A DNA stretch of 17,604 bases from Nitrospira sp. (GTDB lineage: Bacteria; Nitrospirota; Nitrospiria; Nitrospirales; Nitrospiraceae), in the NCBI GenBank assembly GCA_016873525.1, contig VGXD01000009.1, positions 1 to 17,604 of the forward strand, written 5' to 3'. The notes beneath the pieces were generated by a model. It saw only the letters and a list, made by a program, of their open reading frames with translations, had not been told where the DNA came from and searched no databases. Below are positions 1 to 6,267 of this stretch, one piece after another (position 1 is the stretch's first letter; each line of letters starts with the position of its first letter). Made by a program: the position numbers and the translations under genes.

Positions 1-3
1 AAC

Positions 4-43
4 CCATAGCCGTGAGGCGCGACGCATGAGGCGTGAGGCGTTC
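4..43. repeat. Heptamer array overlapping the larE start
   Basis: TGAGGCG occurs at 13-19, 27-33 and 34-40, all in the same 7-base phase, with the diverged unit CGACGCA at 20-26. The array supplies the Shine-Dalgarno GAGG and the first five codons of larE. It may extend past the left window edge. Confidence 0.6.
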
Positions 44-829
44 ACCGACAAGGTCGAGAAGCTGCGCCGGCTCTTGGCGGATATGGGGTCCGTGCTGGTC
101 GCCTACTCGGGCGGCATCGACAGCACACTGGTGATGAAGGTCGCGCACGACGCGTTGGGCGACCAGGCCGTCGCGGTCACGGCGGTCTCCCCCACTTTCC
201 CCGAAATCGAACTGGAGGTCGCCCGCCGCGTCGCCCGGCAGATCGGCGCCCGCCACCTCATCCTTGACACGAACCAGCTCACGAGCCCGGACTTCGTGCG
301 CAACGAGGCGGATCGTTGCTACCACTGTAAGACGGACCTCTACCAGGGCTTGGCGAAGCTCCGGCGCGACCTCAAGATCGGCGTGATGGTGGATGGGACC
401 AACCTGGATGACCTGGGGGACGACCGGCCGGGGATGACGGCGGCCAGGGAATGGGGCGTCCGCAGCCCCCTCGTGGAAGCGGCGCTGTCCAAGGAAGACG
501 TCCGGACCTTGGCCAAGACGCTGGGCCTGTCGAATTGGGACAAACCGGCTGCGGCCTGCCTCTCGTCACGCATCCCGCGCGGAGTCGCCATCACGCCGGA
601 CAAGCTGAGCCGCATCGAACGGGCGGAGGCGGCGTTGTTTCGGGAAGGGTTCAAGCAGTTCCGGGTGCGGGACCACGGCGAGACGGCCAGGATTGAAGTC
701 GCGGGGGACGAACTTCCCGCGATACTTGAGGGGGACCGCCGAAGCCGCGTCACCGCCGCGCTGAAAGCGCTGGGATTTCGCTTCGTGACGGTGGACTTGG
801 ACGGCTATCGACGGGGCGGGGGCAATTAA
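26..829 (+). CDS. larE: LarE-type ATP-dependent sulfur transferase
   Basis: The 267-residue product matches the LarE family, which builds the nickel-pincer nucleotide cofactor: it adenylylates the pyridinium biscarboxylate mononucleotide and donates sulfur. An N-terminal PP-loop ATPase motif SGGIDS is at residues 28-33 (usual family form SGGVDS). The motif KPAAACLSSRIPRG carries Cys178, matching the sacrificial cysteine of the Lactobacillus enzyme. A second cysteine pair, CYHC (98-101), gives three cysteines in all, as in LarE proteins that bind an iron-sulfur cluster; that reading is inference. The ATG at 26 has GAGG at 14-17, 8 bases upstream, and leaves a normal N-terminus. No larA, larB or larC is visible. 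The first codons lie in a 7-base tandem array. The gene converges on atpF with a 51-base gap. Confidence 0.9.
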   Translation: MRREAFTDKVEKLRRLLADMGSVLVAYSGGIDSTLVMKVAHDALGDQAVAVTAVSPTFPEIELEVARRVARQIGARHLILDTNQLTSPDFVRNEADRCYHCKTDLYQGLAKLRRDLKIGVMVDGTNLDDLGDDRPGMTAAREWGVRSPLVEAALSKEDVRTLAKTLGLSNWDKPAAACLSSRIPRGVAITPDKLSRIERAEAALFREGFKQFRVRDHGETARIEVAGDELPAILEGDRRSRVTAALKALGFRFVTVDLDGYRRGGGN

Positions 830-880
830 GTAAGCTGCGCGTGGAGGCCCAGCCCTGACTCGGCCCGCCGCACGCACCGC

Positions 881-1393
881 TCAACGCGAGCGCTTATAGT
901 TCTCTGCGACCGCCTGCAGGGCCTCGTCGGCCATCCGGCGATGGTCGGCATCGTTGAGGCTTCTCCCCAACACCTTCTCCGCCGCCAGCAGCGCCATGTC
1001 GGTCGTCTGATTGCGGATGTCCTCGATCGCCTTGCGGCGCTCGTGCTCGATCTCCCGCTGCGCGTTGCCCTTGATCCGCTCGGCCTCGACCTGCAAGCGC
1101 TGTTCGTTCTCTTCGAGCAAGCGCTGCGCCCGCTCTTTCGCCTGCGCCAAGAGAGCCTCGGCCTCCTTGGAGGCGGCGCTCAGCTTGGCCTCATATTCCT
1201 GCATCTTGCATTCCGCGTCCGCACGATGCCGATCGGCCTGCTCCAGGCTCTCCCGGATTTTCCGTTCCCGCGTTTCCAGGGTCTCCAGGATCGGCGGGAA
1301 GGCGAACTTCCACAGCACCCACAAGAGGATGCCGAAGGAGACGACCTCCCAGAACATCAGCGACGAGAAAAACTGCGACTCAAACTGTGGCAT
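881..1393 (-). CDS. atpF: ATP synthase F0 subunit b
   Basis: This 170-residue protein has the form of subunit b, the peripheral stalk of F-type ATP synthase. One N-terminal membrane helix spans about residues 11-33, followed by the family-typical short region FAFPPILETLETRERKI, then a long, highly charged heptad-rich coiled coil rich in Glu, Arg, Lys and Ala to the C-terminus. Length is close to the usual 155-170. The ATG at 1393 is preceded by AGGA (complement of 1401-1404) 7 bases upstream. It is the last gene of the F0 cluster; the delta, alpha, gamma, beta and epsilon genes that often follow are absent, and larE converges on its 3' end. Only one b gene is present, so no b/b' pair is evident here. 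Confidence 0.95.
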   Translation of the reverse strand: MPQFESQFFSSLMFWEVVSFGILLWVLWKFAFPPILETLETRERKIRESLEQADRHRADAECKMQEYEAKLSAASKEAEALLAQAKERAQRLLEENEQRLQVEAERIKGNAQREIEHERRKAIEDIRNQTTDMALLAAEKVLGRSLNDADHRRMADEALQAVAENYKRSR

Positions 1394-1419
1394 ATTCCAA
1401 TCCTAACGCGGAACGACGA

Positions 1420-1454
1420 CCGAATTCATCGTTCAGCATTCCGCATTCATCGTT
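1420..1454. repeat. Heptamer array between atpE and atpF
   Basis: Five consecutive 7-base units on the plus strand: CCGAATT, CATCGTT, CAGCATT, CCGCATT, CATCGTT. Two units are identical (CATCGTT) and all end in TT. The last unit runs into the atpE stop codon (complement of 1453-1455). The array fills most of the 59-base gap before the atpF Shine-Dalgarno site. Confidence 0.7.
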
Positions 1455-1683
1455 ATTTTCTGAGTCCCATGATGATGAACGCGATGACCAGCCCGTACAA
1501 CGCGATCGCCTCCACCAATGCGAAGCCGATCCACATGTACTTGCCGACCCTGGCCTCGGCCTCCGGCTGGCGCGCGACCGCCTCGATCATCTTGCCGAAA
1601 ATATAGCCGATGCCCACACCGGCGCCGGCAAACCCGGCCGCCGCCAACCCCATGCCCAACAATGCTGCCGCTGCAGAATCCAT
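1453..1683 (-). CDS. atpE: ATP synthase F0 subunit c
   Basis: This 76-residue proteolipid is the rotor-ring subunit of F-type ATP synthase. Helix 1 carries the glycine-rich packing motif (GAGVGIG, about 20-26), the polar loop is ARQPE (37-41), and helix 2 (about 50-72) has the ion-binding carboxylate Glu58 in WIGFALVEAIALYG. The residue after Glu58 is Ala, and helix 1 lacks the Gln of sodium-type rings, so proton coupling is expected by inference from known c-subunit signatures. The ATG at 1683 is preceded by a strong GGGAGGA site (complement of 1694-1700). It lies between atpB and atpF, with gaps on both sides filled by heptamer arrays. Confidence 0.96.
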   Translation of the reverse strand: MDSAAAALLGMGLAAAGFAGAGVGIGYIFGKMIEAVARQPEAEARVGKYMWIGFALVEAIALYGLVIAFIIMGLRK

Positions 1684-1707
1684 GTTCGTCTCGTCCTCCC
1701 TTAAATA

Positions 1708-1742
1708 GCTACAAGCTGACGGCTGATAGCTGATGGCTCTTG
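1708..1742. repeat. Heptamer array between atpB and atpE
   Basis: Five units with exact 7-base period on the plus strand: GCTACAA, GCTGACG, GCTGATA, GCTGATG, GCTCTTG. All begin with GCT. The array ends at 1742, directly beside the atpB stop codon at 1743-1745. GCTGATA and GCTGATG recur exactly in the array after pabB. Confidence 0.75.
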
Positions 1743-2489
1743 TTAATGCGCGTGTTCTTCATGTCCGTGCAGGTGCATGGCGTCCCCCAGATAGACGCAG
1801 GTCAGCACCGTAAAAATATAGGCCTGGATGAAGGCAATGCCGACCTCCAGCGCATTCATGGCGATCGTAAAGGCAAACGGCAGCCAGCCGATCAAGACCC
1901 CGCCGGTGATGGCCAGCCCGAACAACACGCCCAAGATCACGTGGCCTGCCGTCATGTTGGCGAAGAGCCGCACGGCCAGCGAAATCGGCCGCGCCAACTG
2001 GCTGATCAATTCGATCGGCATCATGAGCGGCAGCAGCCAGCCCGGCGTGCCCGGCGGCACCAGGATGCCCAGGAACTTGATGCCGTGCAGCAAAAACCCC
2101 AGGACCAGGCTCAACCCATAGACCATCAACGCAAACACGCCGGTCACGACAATCTGGCTGGTGACGGTGTAGGAGCCGGGAATCAAACCCAGGAGGTTGC
2201 TGAACAGGATAAAGACGAACAGCGTCCCCACCAAGGGGAAAAACTTGAGGCCATCCTGCCCCATCGTGTCGAGGATGATGCCGCGGATGAACTCCACCAG
2301 CATCTCGGCCAGACTCTGGAGCTTGGTGGGCACGAGCCGCCGCGACGTGCCGCCCAACACCAGCAGCGTCGCGGCCAACCCGACCACCACCCACATGATG
2401 AGCACCGCCTTGTTCAGCGAAATATCCAGGCCGAACAAAGACAGGTGCACCAGCTGGTGCAACTCGAATGGATGGAGCGGATTTTCCAC
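1743..2489 (-). CDS. atpB: ATP synthase F0 subunit a
   Basis: This 248-residue polytopic membrane protein is subunit a, the stator half of the F0 ion channel. The diagnostic motif RPISLAVRLFANMTAGH (167-183) contains the essential Arg174. The late helix motif NALEVGIAFIQAYIF (212-226) carries the Glu215 and Gln222 positions of the family. About five to six hydrophobic helices are visible, and the C-terminus is histidine-rich (HLHGHEEHAH). Length is usual for bacterial subunit a. The ATG at 2489 follows a purine-rich GGAAGGAAGAAGG stretch and lies 21 bases after the preceding small atpZ-like gene, consistent with one transcript. Confidence 0.96.
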   Translation of the reverse strand: MENPLHPFELHQLVHLSLFGLDISLNKAVLIMWVVVGLAATLLVLGGTSRRLVPTKLQSLAEMLVEFIRGIILDTMGQDGLKFFPLVGTLFVFILFSNLLGLIPGSYTVTSQIVVTGVFALMVYGLSLVLGFLLHGIKFLGILVPPGTPGWLLPLMMPIELISQLARPISLAVRLFANMTAGHVILGVLFGLAITGGVLIGWLPFAFTIAMNALEVGIAFIQAYIFTVLTCVYLGDAMHLHGHEEHAH

Positions 2490-2510
2490 TGGCCCTTCTT
2501 CCTTCCTCTG

Positions 2511-2726
2511 CTACTTCCAACGCTGAGCGGATCGATAGGCGTTGCGGATGCCCGCCGCCAAGCCCAAGATCAGCCCGGCCACCATGCCCCAAGGCTCCGA
2601 CGCAAACAGGTAGGTGTCCGCCACCCACCCGAGCCCGCCTCCGACAACGAGCGAGGCGAGGAGATCGGTCCCGATCCGGACCGCCTGGCCCAAGCCCGTA
2701 TAAATCGGATCTGTCGAGGGCGGCAT
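2511..2726 (-). CDS. atpZ: AtpZ/AtpI-family ATP synthase accessory protein
   Basis: This 71-residue protein with two predicted membrane helices (about 16-34 and 45-62) stands directly before atpB, as AtpZ/AtpI proteins usually do. The second helix ends in GLILGLAAGIRNAYRSAQ, resembling the family's conserved GLaaGfrNayR pattern. Family members are linked to assembly of the c ring or to magnesium/calcium supply for the synthase; that role is from the family, not shown here. I chose the ATG at 2726, with GGGGA upstream. A longer reading from a TTG at 2789 would put the start inside the likely -10 box and add a non-family N-terminus. Its two-helix size favours AtpZ over the larger AtpI. Confidence 0.82.
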   Translation of the reverse strand: MPPSTDPIYTGLGQAVRIGTDLLASLVVGGGLGWVADTYLFASEPWGMVAGLILGLAAGIRNAYRSAQRWK

Positions 2727-2783
2727 AGCGATCCCCGGCGACACGCGCAGTTGATGCCCACGCACCGCCAAGCACGGCGGCGC

Positions 2784-2813
2784 ATTCAATCAAAATTCCA
2801 GGTACAATGTCAA
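2784..2813 (-). promoter_or_regulatory. Likely sigma70-type promoter of the F0 operon
   Basis: On the minus strand a perfect -35 box TTGACA (complement of 2808-2813) is followed after 18 bases by TTGAAT (complement of 2784-2789). Transcription would begin near 2777, about 50 bases before the atpZ-like ATG. Confidence 0.55.
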
Positions 2814-2884
2814 GCTGAACAGGTCGCAGCCTGTGGGTCGGAGGGGACTCTTCCCGCCCCTCGGCTGGTCTATCCCTTCGGCGA

Positions 2885-2890
2885 TATGAT
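2885..2890 (+). promoter_or_regulatory. Possible -10 box of pabB (near-leaderless)
   Basis: TATGAT lies 11 bases before the pabB ATG, and no convincing -35 or Shine-Dalgarno sequence is present. If used, the leader would be only about 5 bases. Confidence 0.3.
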
Positions 2891-2901
2891 ACAACCGACC
2901 C

Positions 2902-4395
2902 ATGATTCGTCCCTCTAGAGCCAGGTTCCTGATCGAAGAACGTCCCGAACCCCTCTCGCTCGCCCTTCCCCTGCCGGAAGCCGACCCCTTCGAGTTATAC
3001 GGCCGGATCGCCCGGCCAGGACGCCCCTCCTTCTTGCTGGAAAGCGGCAAGGGCGGAGGCGCCATCGCGCGCTATTCTTTTTTGGGAAACGACCCCTACC
3101 TGGTCCTGACCGGACATGGAACCAGCGTGGAGTTGCGGACAAGCGAAGGCACGACGGTGCAGGAAGGTTCTCCCTGGACCACCCTGACGACCTTGCTCCG
3201 CGCCTCCCGCCTCGCAAGGCCCGAAGGGCTGCCCCCCTTTTTCGGCGGCGCGGTGGGCTTCCTCGGCTACGATGCCGTGAGGCAATTCGAATGCCTGCCC
3301 AATCTGGCTGCGGATGACCTGCGCCTGCCGGACTTCCGCTTCGCCTTTGTCGATCTCCTCGCGGCCCTCGACCACCAGACCCGCACCCTGCACCTGATTT
3401 TTGCCCCCCCGCTCGAACGCCTGCTGGGCGAGCCTCGCGAGAAACTCTATCGCGAAGGCTGCGATCGTCTGGCCGAGTTGGAGGCCAGGCTGTCGGTCCC
3501 GACCCAGGCCCCTCAGCCGGCTTGGGGTGACGATCAGTTCACCGTCACCCCGGACCAACCCCGCGAGGCTTACATGGAGCGGGCCAGGCAGTGCCAGGCC
3601 TATATCCATGCCGGCGATATTTACCAGGCCAACTTGTCCCACCGCTTCACAATCGACTGGGGAGGCCGTGACCAGGCCCCAGGCACCTGGCCCACTGGTA
3701 TCGGGCCGGCCCTCTATGGCAGGCTCAGGCAGGTCAATCCCTCCCCCTTCTCCGGCCTGCTCGCCTTCGACGACTTGTGTCTGGTCAGTTCCTCACCGGA
3801 GCGGCTCGTGCGCTTGCAGGATGGCCGCGTGGATACCCGCCCGATTGCCGGAACGAGGCCCCGAGGCCAGACCCTGGCCGAGGACCGTCGCTTGGCGGAA
3901 GAGTTGCTGACCAACGCCAAAGAGCAGGCCGAGCACCTGATGTTGGTCGATCTGTCACGAAACGATCTCGGACGCGTCTGTCGCTACGGCACGGTCCGAG
4001 CCGACGAGTTCATGGTCGTCGAACGGTATTCGCACGTCAGCCACATCGTCTCCAACGTCACCGGCGTCCTGCGGGACGACGTTGACGGGCTGGACCTGAT
4101 CCAAGCCGTCTTTCCGGGAGGCACGATCACCGGCGTGCCGAAGATCCGCTGCATGGAAATCATCGAGGAACTGGAGCCGGTCCGACGCGGACCCTACACG
4201 GGCTCGATGGGCTACCTCAGCTGGTCCGGCGATCTGGACCTGAACATCCTGATCCGCACACTCTGCCTGGCAGGGAATCGCGGCTACTTGCAGGTCGGCG
4301 CGGGGATCGTCGCGGATTCAGATCCGGCCCGCGAATACGAAGAAACGCTCTTCAAAGCGGAGGCGCTTTTGAAGGCATTAAGAGCTGATGGCTGA
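2902..4395 (+). CDS. pabB: Aminodeoxychorismate synthase component I-like protein
   Basis: The 497-residue product belongs to the chorismate-utilising TrpE/PabB family. An N-terminal half with RYSFLGNDPYLVL (57-69) is followed by the catalytic domain: SSSPERLVR (296-304), DTRPIAGTRPRG (311-322), AEHLMLVDLSRNDLGR (343-358), FPGGTITGVPKIRCMEIIEE (404-423), VGAGIVADSDP (465-475). The GGTITG and DLDLNILIRT segments favour PabB, as does the aminotransferase gene next door, so it most likely makes 4-amino-4-deoxychorismate for folate. However, it has PIAGT (Ala316), the anthranilate-synthase form, rather than the PIKGT of E. coli PabB, so specificity is not certain. No glutaminase gene (pabA/trpG) is in the window. 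The last codons and the TGA stop lie inside a heptamer array. No Shine-Dalgarno sequence precedes the ATG. Confidence 0.85.
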   Translation: MIRPSRARFLIEERPEPLSLALPLPEADPFELYGRIARPGRPSFLLESGKGGGAIARYSFLGNDPYLVLTGHGTSVELRTSEGTTVQEGSPWTTLTTLLRASRLARPEGLPPFFGGAVGFLGYDAVRQFECLPNLAADDLRLPDFRFAFVDLLAALDHQTRTLHLIFAPPLERLLGEPREKLYREGCDRLAELEARLSVPTQAPQPAWGDDQFTVTPDQPREAYMERARQCQAYIHAGDIYQANLSHRFTIDWGGRDQAPGTWPTGIGPALYGRLRQVNPSPFSGLLAFDDLCLVSSSPERLVRLQDGRVDTRPIAGTRPRGQTLAEDRRLAEELLTNAKEQAEHLMLVDLSRNDLGRVCRYGTVRADEFMVVERYSHVSHIVSNVTGVLRDDVDGLDLIQAVFPGGTITGVPKIRCMEIIEELEPVRRGPYTGSMGYLSWSGDLDLNILIRTLCLAGNRGYLQVGAGIVADSDPAREYEETLFKAEALLKALRADG

Positions 4396-4510
4396 TAGCG
4401 TATAGCTAATGGCAAGAAGCGAATTGCAAGTTCCCTCCGGCCATATGCTATCAGCCATACGCTATCAGCTCATGCTGTCAGCTATCAGCCATACGCCATA
4501 GGCTCTTCGC
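4382..4510. repeat. Inverted heptamer array between pabB and pabC
   Basis: From 4384 to 4432 there are seven 7-base units starting with GC: GCTGATG, GCTGATA, GCGTATA, GCTAATG, GCAAGAA, GCGAATT, GCAAGTT. After a short centre, 4442-4510 holds ten units in the opposite sense ending in GC, including TATCAGC three times and CATACGC twice, with a single 6-base slip (TCATGC, 4470-4475). Segments 4382-4413 and 4440-4471 are complementary at 24 of 32 positions and could form a hairpin with a 26-base loop. A 16-base direct repeat lies at 4447-4462 and 4481-4496. The pabB stop is inside the array. Confidence 0.85.
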
Positions 4511-4518
4511 ATAAAACC

Positions 4519-5382
4519 ATGTGGGTCTACCTGAACGGCCGGTTCATGGAGGGTCAAGACGCGACGATCTCCGTCTTCGACCACGGATTCCTCTATGGGG
4601 ACGGGGTCTACGAGACCTTGCGCTCGTACGGCGGGCGCTTCTTCATGCTCCAGCCACACCTGGCCCGCCTCCAGCGTTCAGCCGGCCTGATCGGGCTGGA
4701 CCTGCCCATTTCCCGTGACGAGTGGCCGCCGCTGCTGCGCGAGGCCCTTGCTCGCAACGAGCTTCCGGACGCCCACATCCGCATCACCATTTCGCGCGGC
4801 GAGGGGGATCTCGGCCTGGACCCCGCTCTCTGCCCGCGTCCCACGGTCGTCATCATGGCGAAACCGATCGCTCGCTATTCGGATCGCCTCTTTCAAGAAG
4901 GCGTCGGCCTTGCGATCGTGGCCGTCCGCCGGAATTTGGTCACGGCCCTCTCTCCCCAGATCAAATCCTTGAACTTCCTGAACAACATCCTGGCCAAGCA
5001 GGAAGCGGCCAGGGCCGGGGCGTTCGATGCGCTCATGCTGAACGCCGAGGGGTTGCTCACCGAGTGCACGACCAGCAATGTCTTCTTCGCGCAGGCGGGC
5101 CGCCTCTACACCCCCGCCGTCGAATGCGGCATTCTGGACGGGATCACGCGTGAAGTGGTTCTGACCCTCGCGAACGAGCAGGGCATCCAGACCGAAGAGG
5201 GCCATTACCCAGCCGAGCGGATGGTTTCCGCCGAGGAAGCCTTCCTGACCAACACCTCGATGGAGATCATGCCGGTCTGTGCCATCGACAACCATCCCAT
5301 TGGCGCCGGCCGCCCCGGTCCCCTGACCCAACGCCTGCGGAGCCTCTTCAACGCCAACCTCGCCCGCTTCCTCAGCGCCTAG
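4519..5382 (+). CDS. pabC: Class IV aminotransferase, probable aminodeoxychorismate lyase
   Basis: This 287-residue protein is a fold-type IV PLP enzyme, the family of PabC, branched-chain aminotransferase (IlvE) and D-amino acid aminotransferase. It shows YLNGRF (4-9), the early motif VFDHGFLYGDGVYETL (19-34), the PLP lysine Lys149 in QIKSLNFLNNILAKQEA (147-163), and the cofactor-binding segment LTECTTSNVFF (180-190). LDGITREVVL (206-215) is also family-typical. Position after pabB suggests conversion of 4-amino-4-deoxychorismate to p-aminobenzoate and pyruvate. Sequence alone does not exclude an aminotransferase with another substrate, since these subfamilies share motifs. The 123-base gap from pabB is nearly all heptamer array. 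No Shine-Dalgarno site precedes the ATG. Confidence 0.82.
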   Translation: MWVYLNGRFMEGQDATISVFDHGFLYGDGVYETLRSYGGRFFMLQPHLARLQRSAGLIGLDLPISRDEWPPLLREALARNELPDAHIRITISRGEGDLGLDPALCPRPTVVIMAKPIARYSDRLFQEGVGLAIVAVRRNLVTALSPQIKSLNFLNNILAKQEAARAGAFDALMLNAEGLLTECTTSNVFFAQAGRLYTPAVECGILDGITREVVLTLANEQGIQTEEGHYPAERMVSAEEAFLTNTSMEIMPVCAIDNHPIGAGRPGPLTQRLRSLFNANLARFLSA

Positions 5383-5532
5383 CCAAGCCGGCAGACAGGA
5401 TTCAAGCGGCAGCGCCCTTCATCCGATAAGGAAAGGGGTTCGATTGCCCAACGGTTCTACAGCCCCAGGCCTGAAACAGGTAAAGCTTTTAACCGCCTCC
5501 GAGAACGGTGGCGCTGTGATACGGGTTTTGGC
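5383..5532. other. 150-base gap upstream of the transglycosylase gene
   Basis: No gene, convincing promoter or known riboswitch is seen. The gap contains an 8-base palindrome CAGGCCTG near 5466-5473 and a weak ACCG/CGGT inverted repeat, neither strong enough to call. The transglycosylase gene presumably has its own promoter here. Confidence 0.3.
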
Positions 5533-6267
5533 ATGAGTACGCACGGACATCGACAGGCGTTCAGAAAGAAAGCCCGGGCCCGCTTGGCCATCGGGCCCTT
5601 GGCCGCCTGTCTGCTGTGGTTTGCGGCAGCCCTTCCGCCAATTGCAAGCGGCGACCTCTACCGCTACGTGGATCGACAGGGAACGATCCACTTCACCGAT
5701 GCCCCAACCGATCCCCGGTTCAAGAAAGTCGCCCCGGAATCCCCGGCCCTTCGCCTGAAAGTCATGCCCCTGCGCGACCTGGAGGGAACGATCGCGCGCC
5801 ACTCACGGCGACACCGCCTGGACCCGGCCTTGATCCGCGCCGTCATCAAAGCCGAGTCGGACTTCGATCCGGCCGCGGTCTCCAGGGCCGGCGCCGTCGG
5901 CCTCATGCAGCTCATGCCGACGACGGCCCTGCGGCTGAATGTGCGCGATGCTTACGATGCGGAGGACAATATCGGCGGGGGGACTCGCTACCTACGCTAT
6001 CTTTTGGATCGCTTCGAAGGCAACCTGACCTTGGCCTTGGCCGCCTACAATGCGGGCGAGCATGTCGTGGATCGCTACCACGCGGTGCCGCCCATCGACG
6101 AAACCAGGCGCTACGTGGCCAAGGTCCTTCGCTTCTATCGGACCTACCTGCGCAACGAATCGCCCTCTCTCCAGGGGCAGGACCGCGCTTCGGCCGCGCC
6201 CGTCACAACCCTTTCCCTCTCGATCCGGCCGCAGCCCGTCGCAGCCTGGGCGGCTTCAAACCGGTAA
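5533..6267 (+). CDS. Secreted lytic transglycosylase with N-terminal DUF4124-like domain
   Basis: The 244-residue protein has a basic N-terminus and a hydrophobic signal segment (about 19-38) with likely cleavage near IASG-DLYRY. A short DUF4124-like region follows (about 41-65, DLYRYVDRQGTIHFTDAP), then an SLT domain (about 83-205) with catalytic Glu108 in IKAESDFDP, GLMQLMP (123-129), NIGGGTRYLRYLLDRF (146-161) and AYNAG (171-175). It should cleave peptidoglycan glycan strands in the periplasm, forming 1,6-anhydromuramyl ends. The C-terminal 35 residues are low in recognisable motifs. The last 65 bases overlap the 3' end of nadB on the other strand. The Shine-Dalgarno site is weak. Confidence 0.88.
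   Translation: MSTHGHRQAFRKKARARLAIGPLAACLLWFAAALPPIASGDLYRYVDRQGTIHFTDAPTDPRFKKVAPESPALRLKVMPLRDLEGTIARHSRRHRLDPALIRAVIKAESDFDPAAVSRAGAVGLMQLMPTTALRLNVRDAYDAEDNIGGGTRYLRYLLDRFEGNLTLALAAYNAGEHVVDRYHAVPPIDETRRYVAKVLRFYRTYLRNESPSLQGQDRASAAPVTTLSLSIRPQPVAAWAASNR

Noticed and set aside
830..880. Terminator between larE and atpF
   Set aside because: Only weak GC-rich complementarity, with no stable stem or T-tract.
2821..2901. Possible riboswitch or attenuator upstream of pabB
   Set aside because: Only a 6-base stem (GAGGGG 2841-2846 with CCCCTC 2857-2862) is visible, no known riboswitch consensus fits, and the likely -10 box lies downstream of it.
1740..2918. 392-codon plus-strand open frame opposite atpB and the atpZ-like gene
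   Set aside because: It is rich in Gln, His, Arg and Pro, as expected for the complement of hydrophobic membrane-protein codons, and shows no domain.
4382..4510. CRISPR-like reading of the pabB-pabC repeats
   Set aside because: Units are 7 bases, degenerate, inverted and without unique spacers; no cas gene is near.
5437..5445. GGTTCGATT resembling a tRNA T-loop
   Set aside because: No matching acceptor, D or anticodon arms can be built around it.
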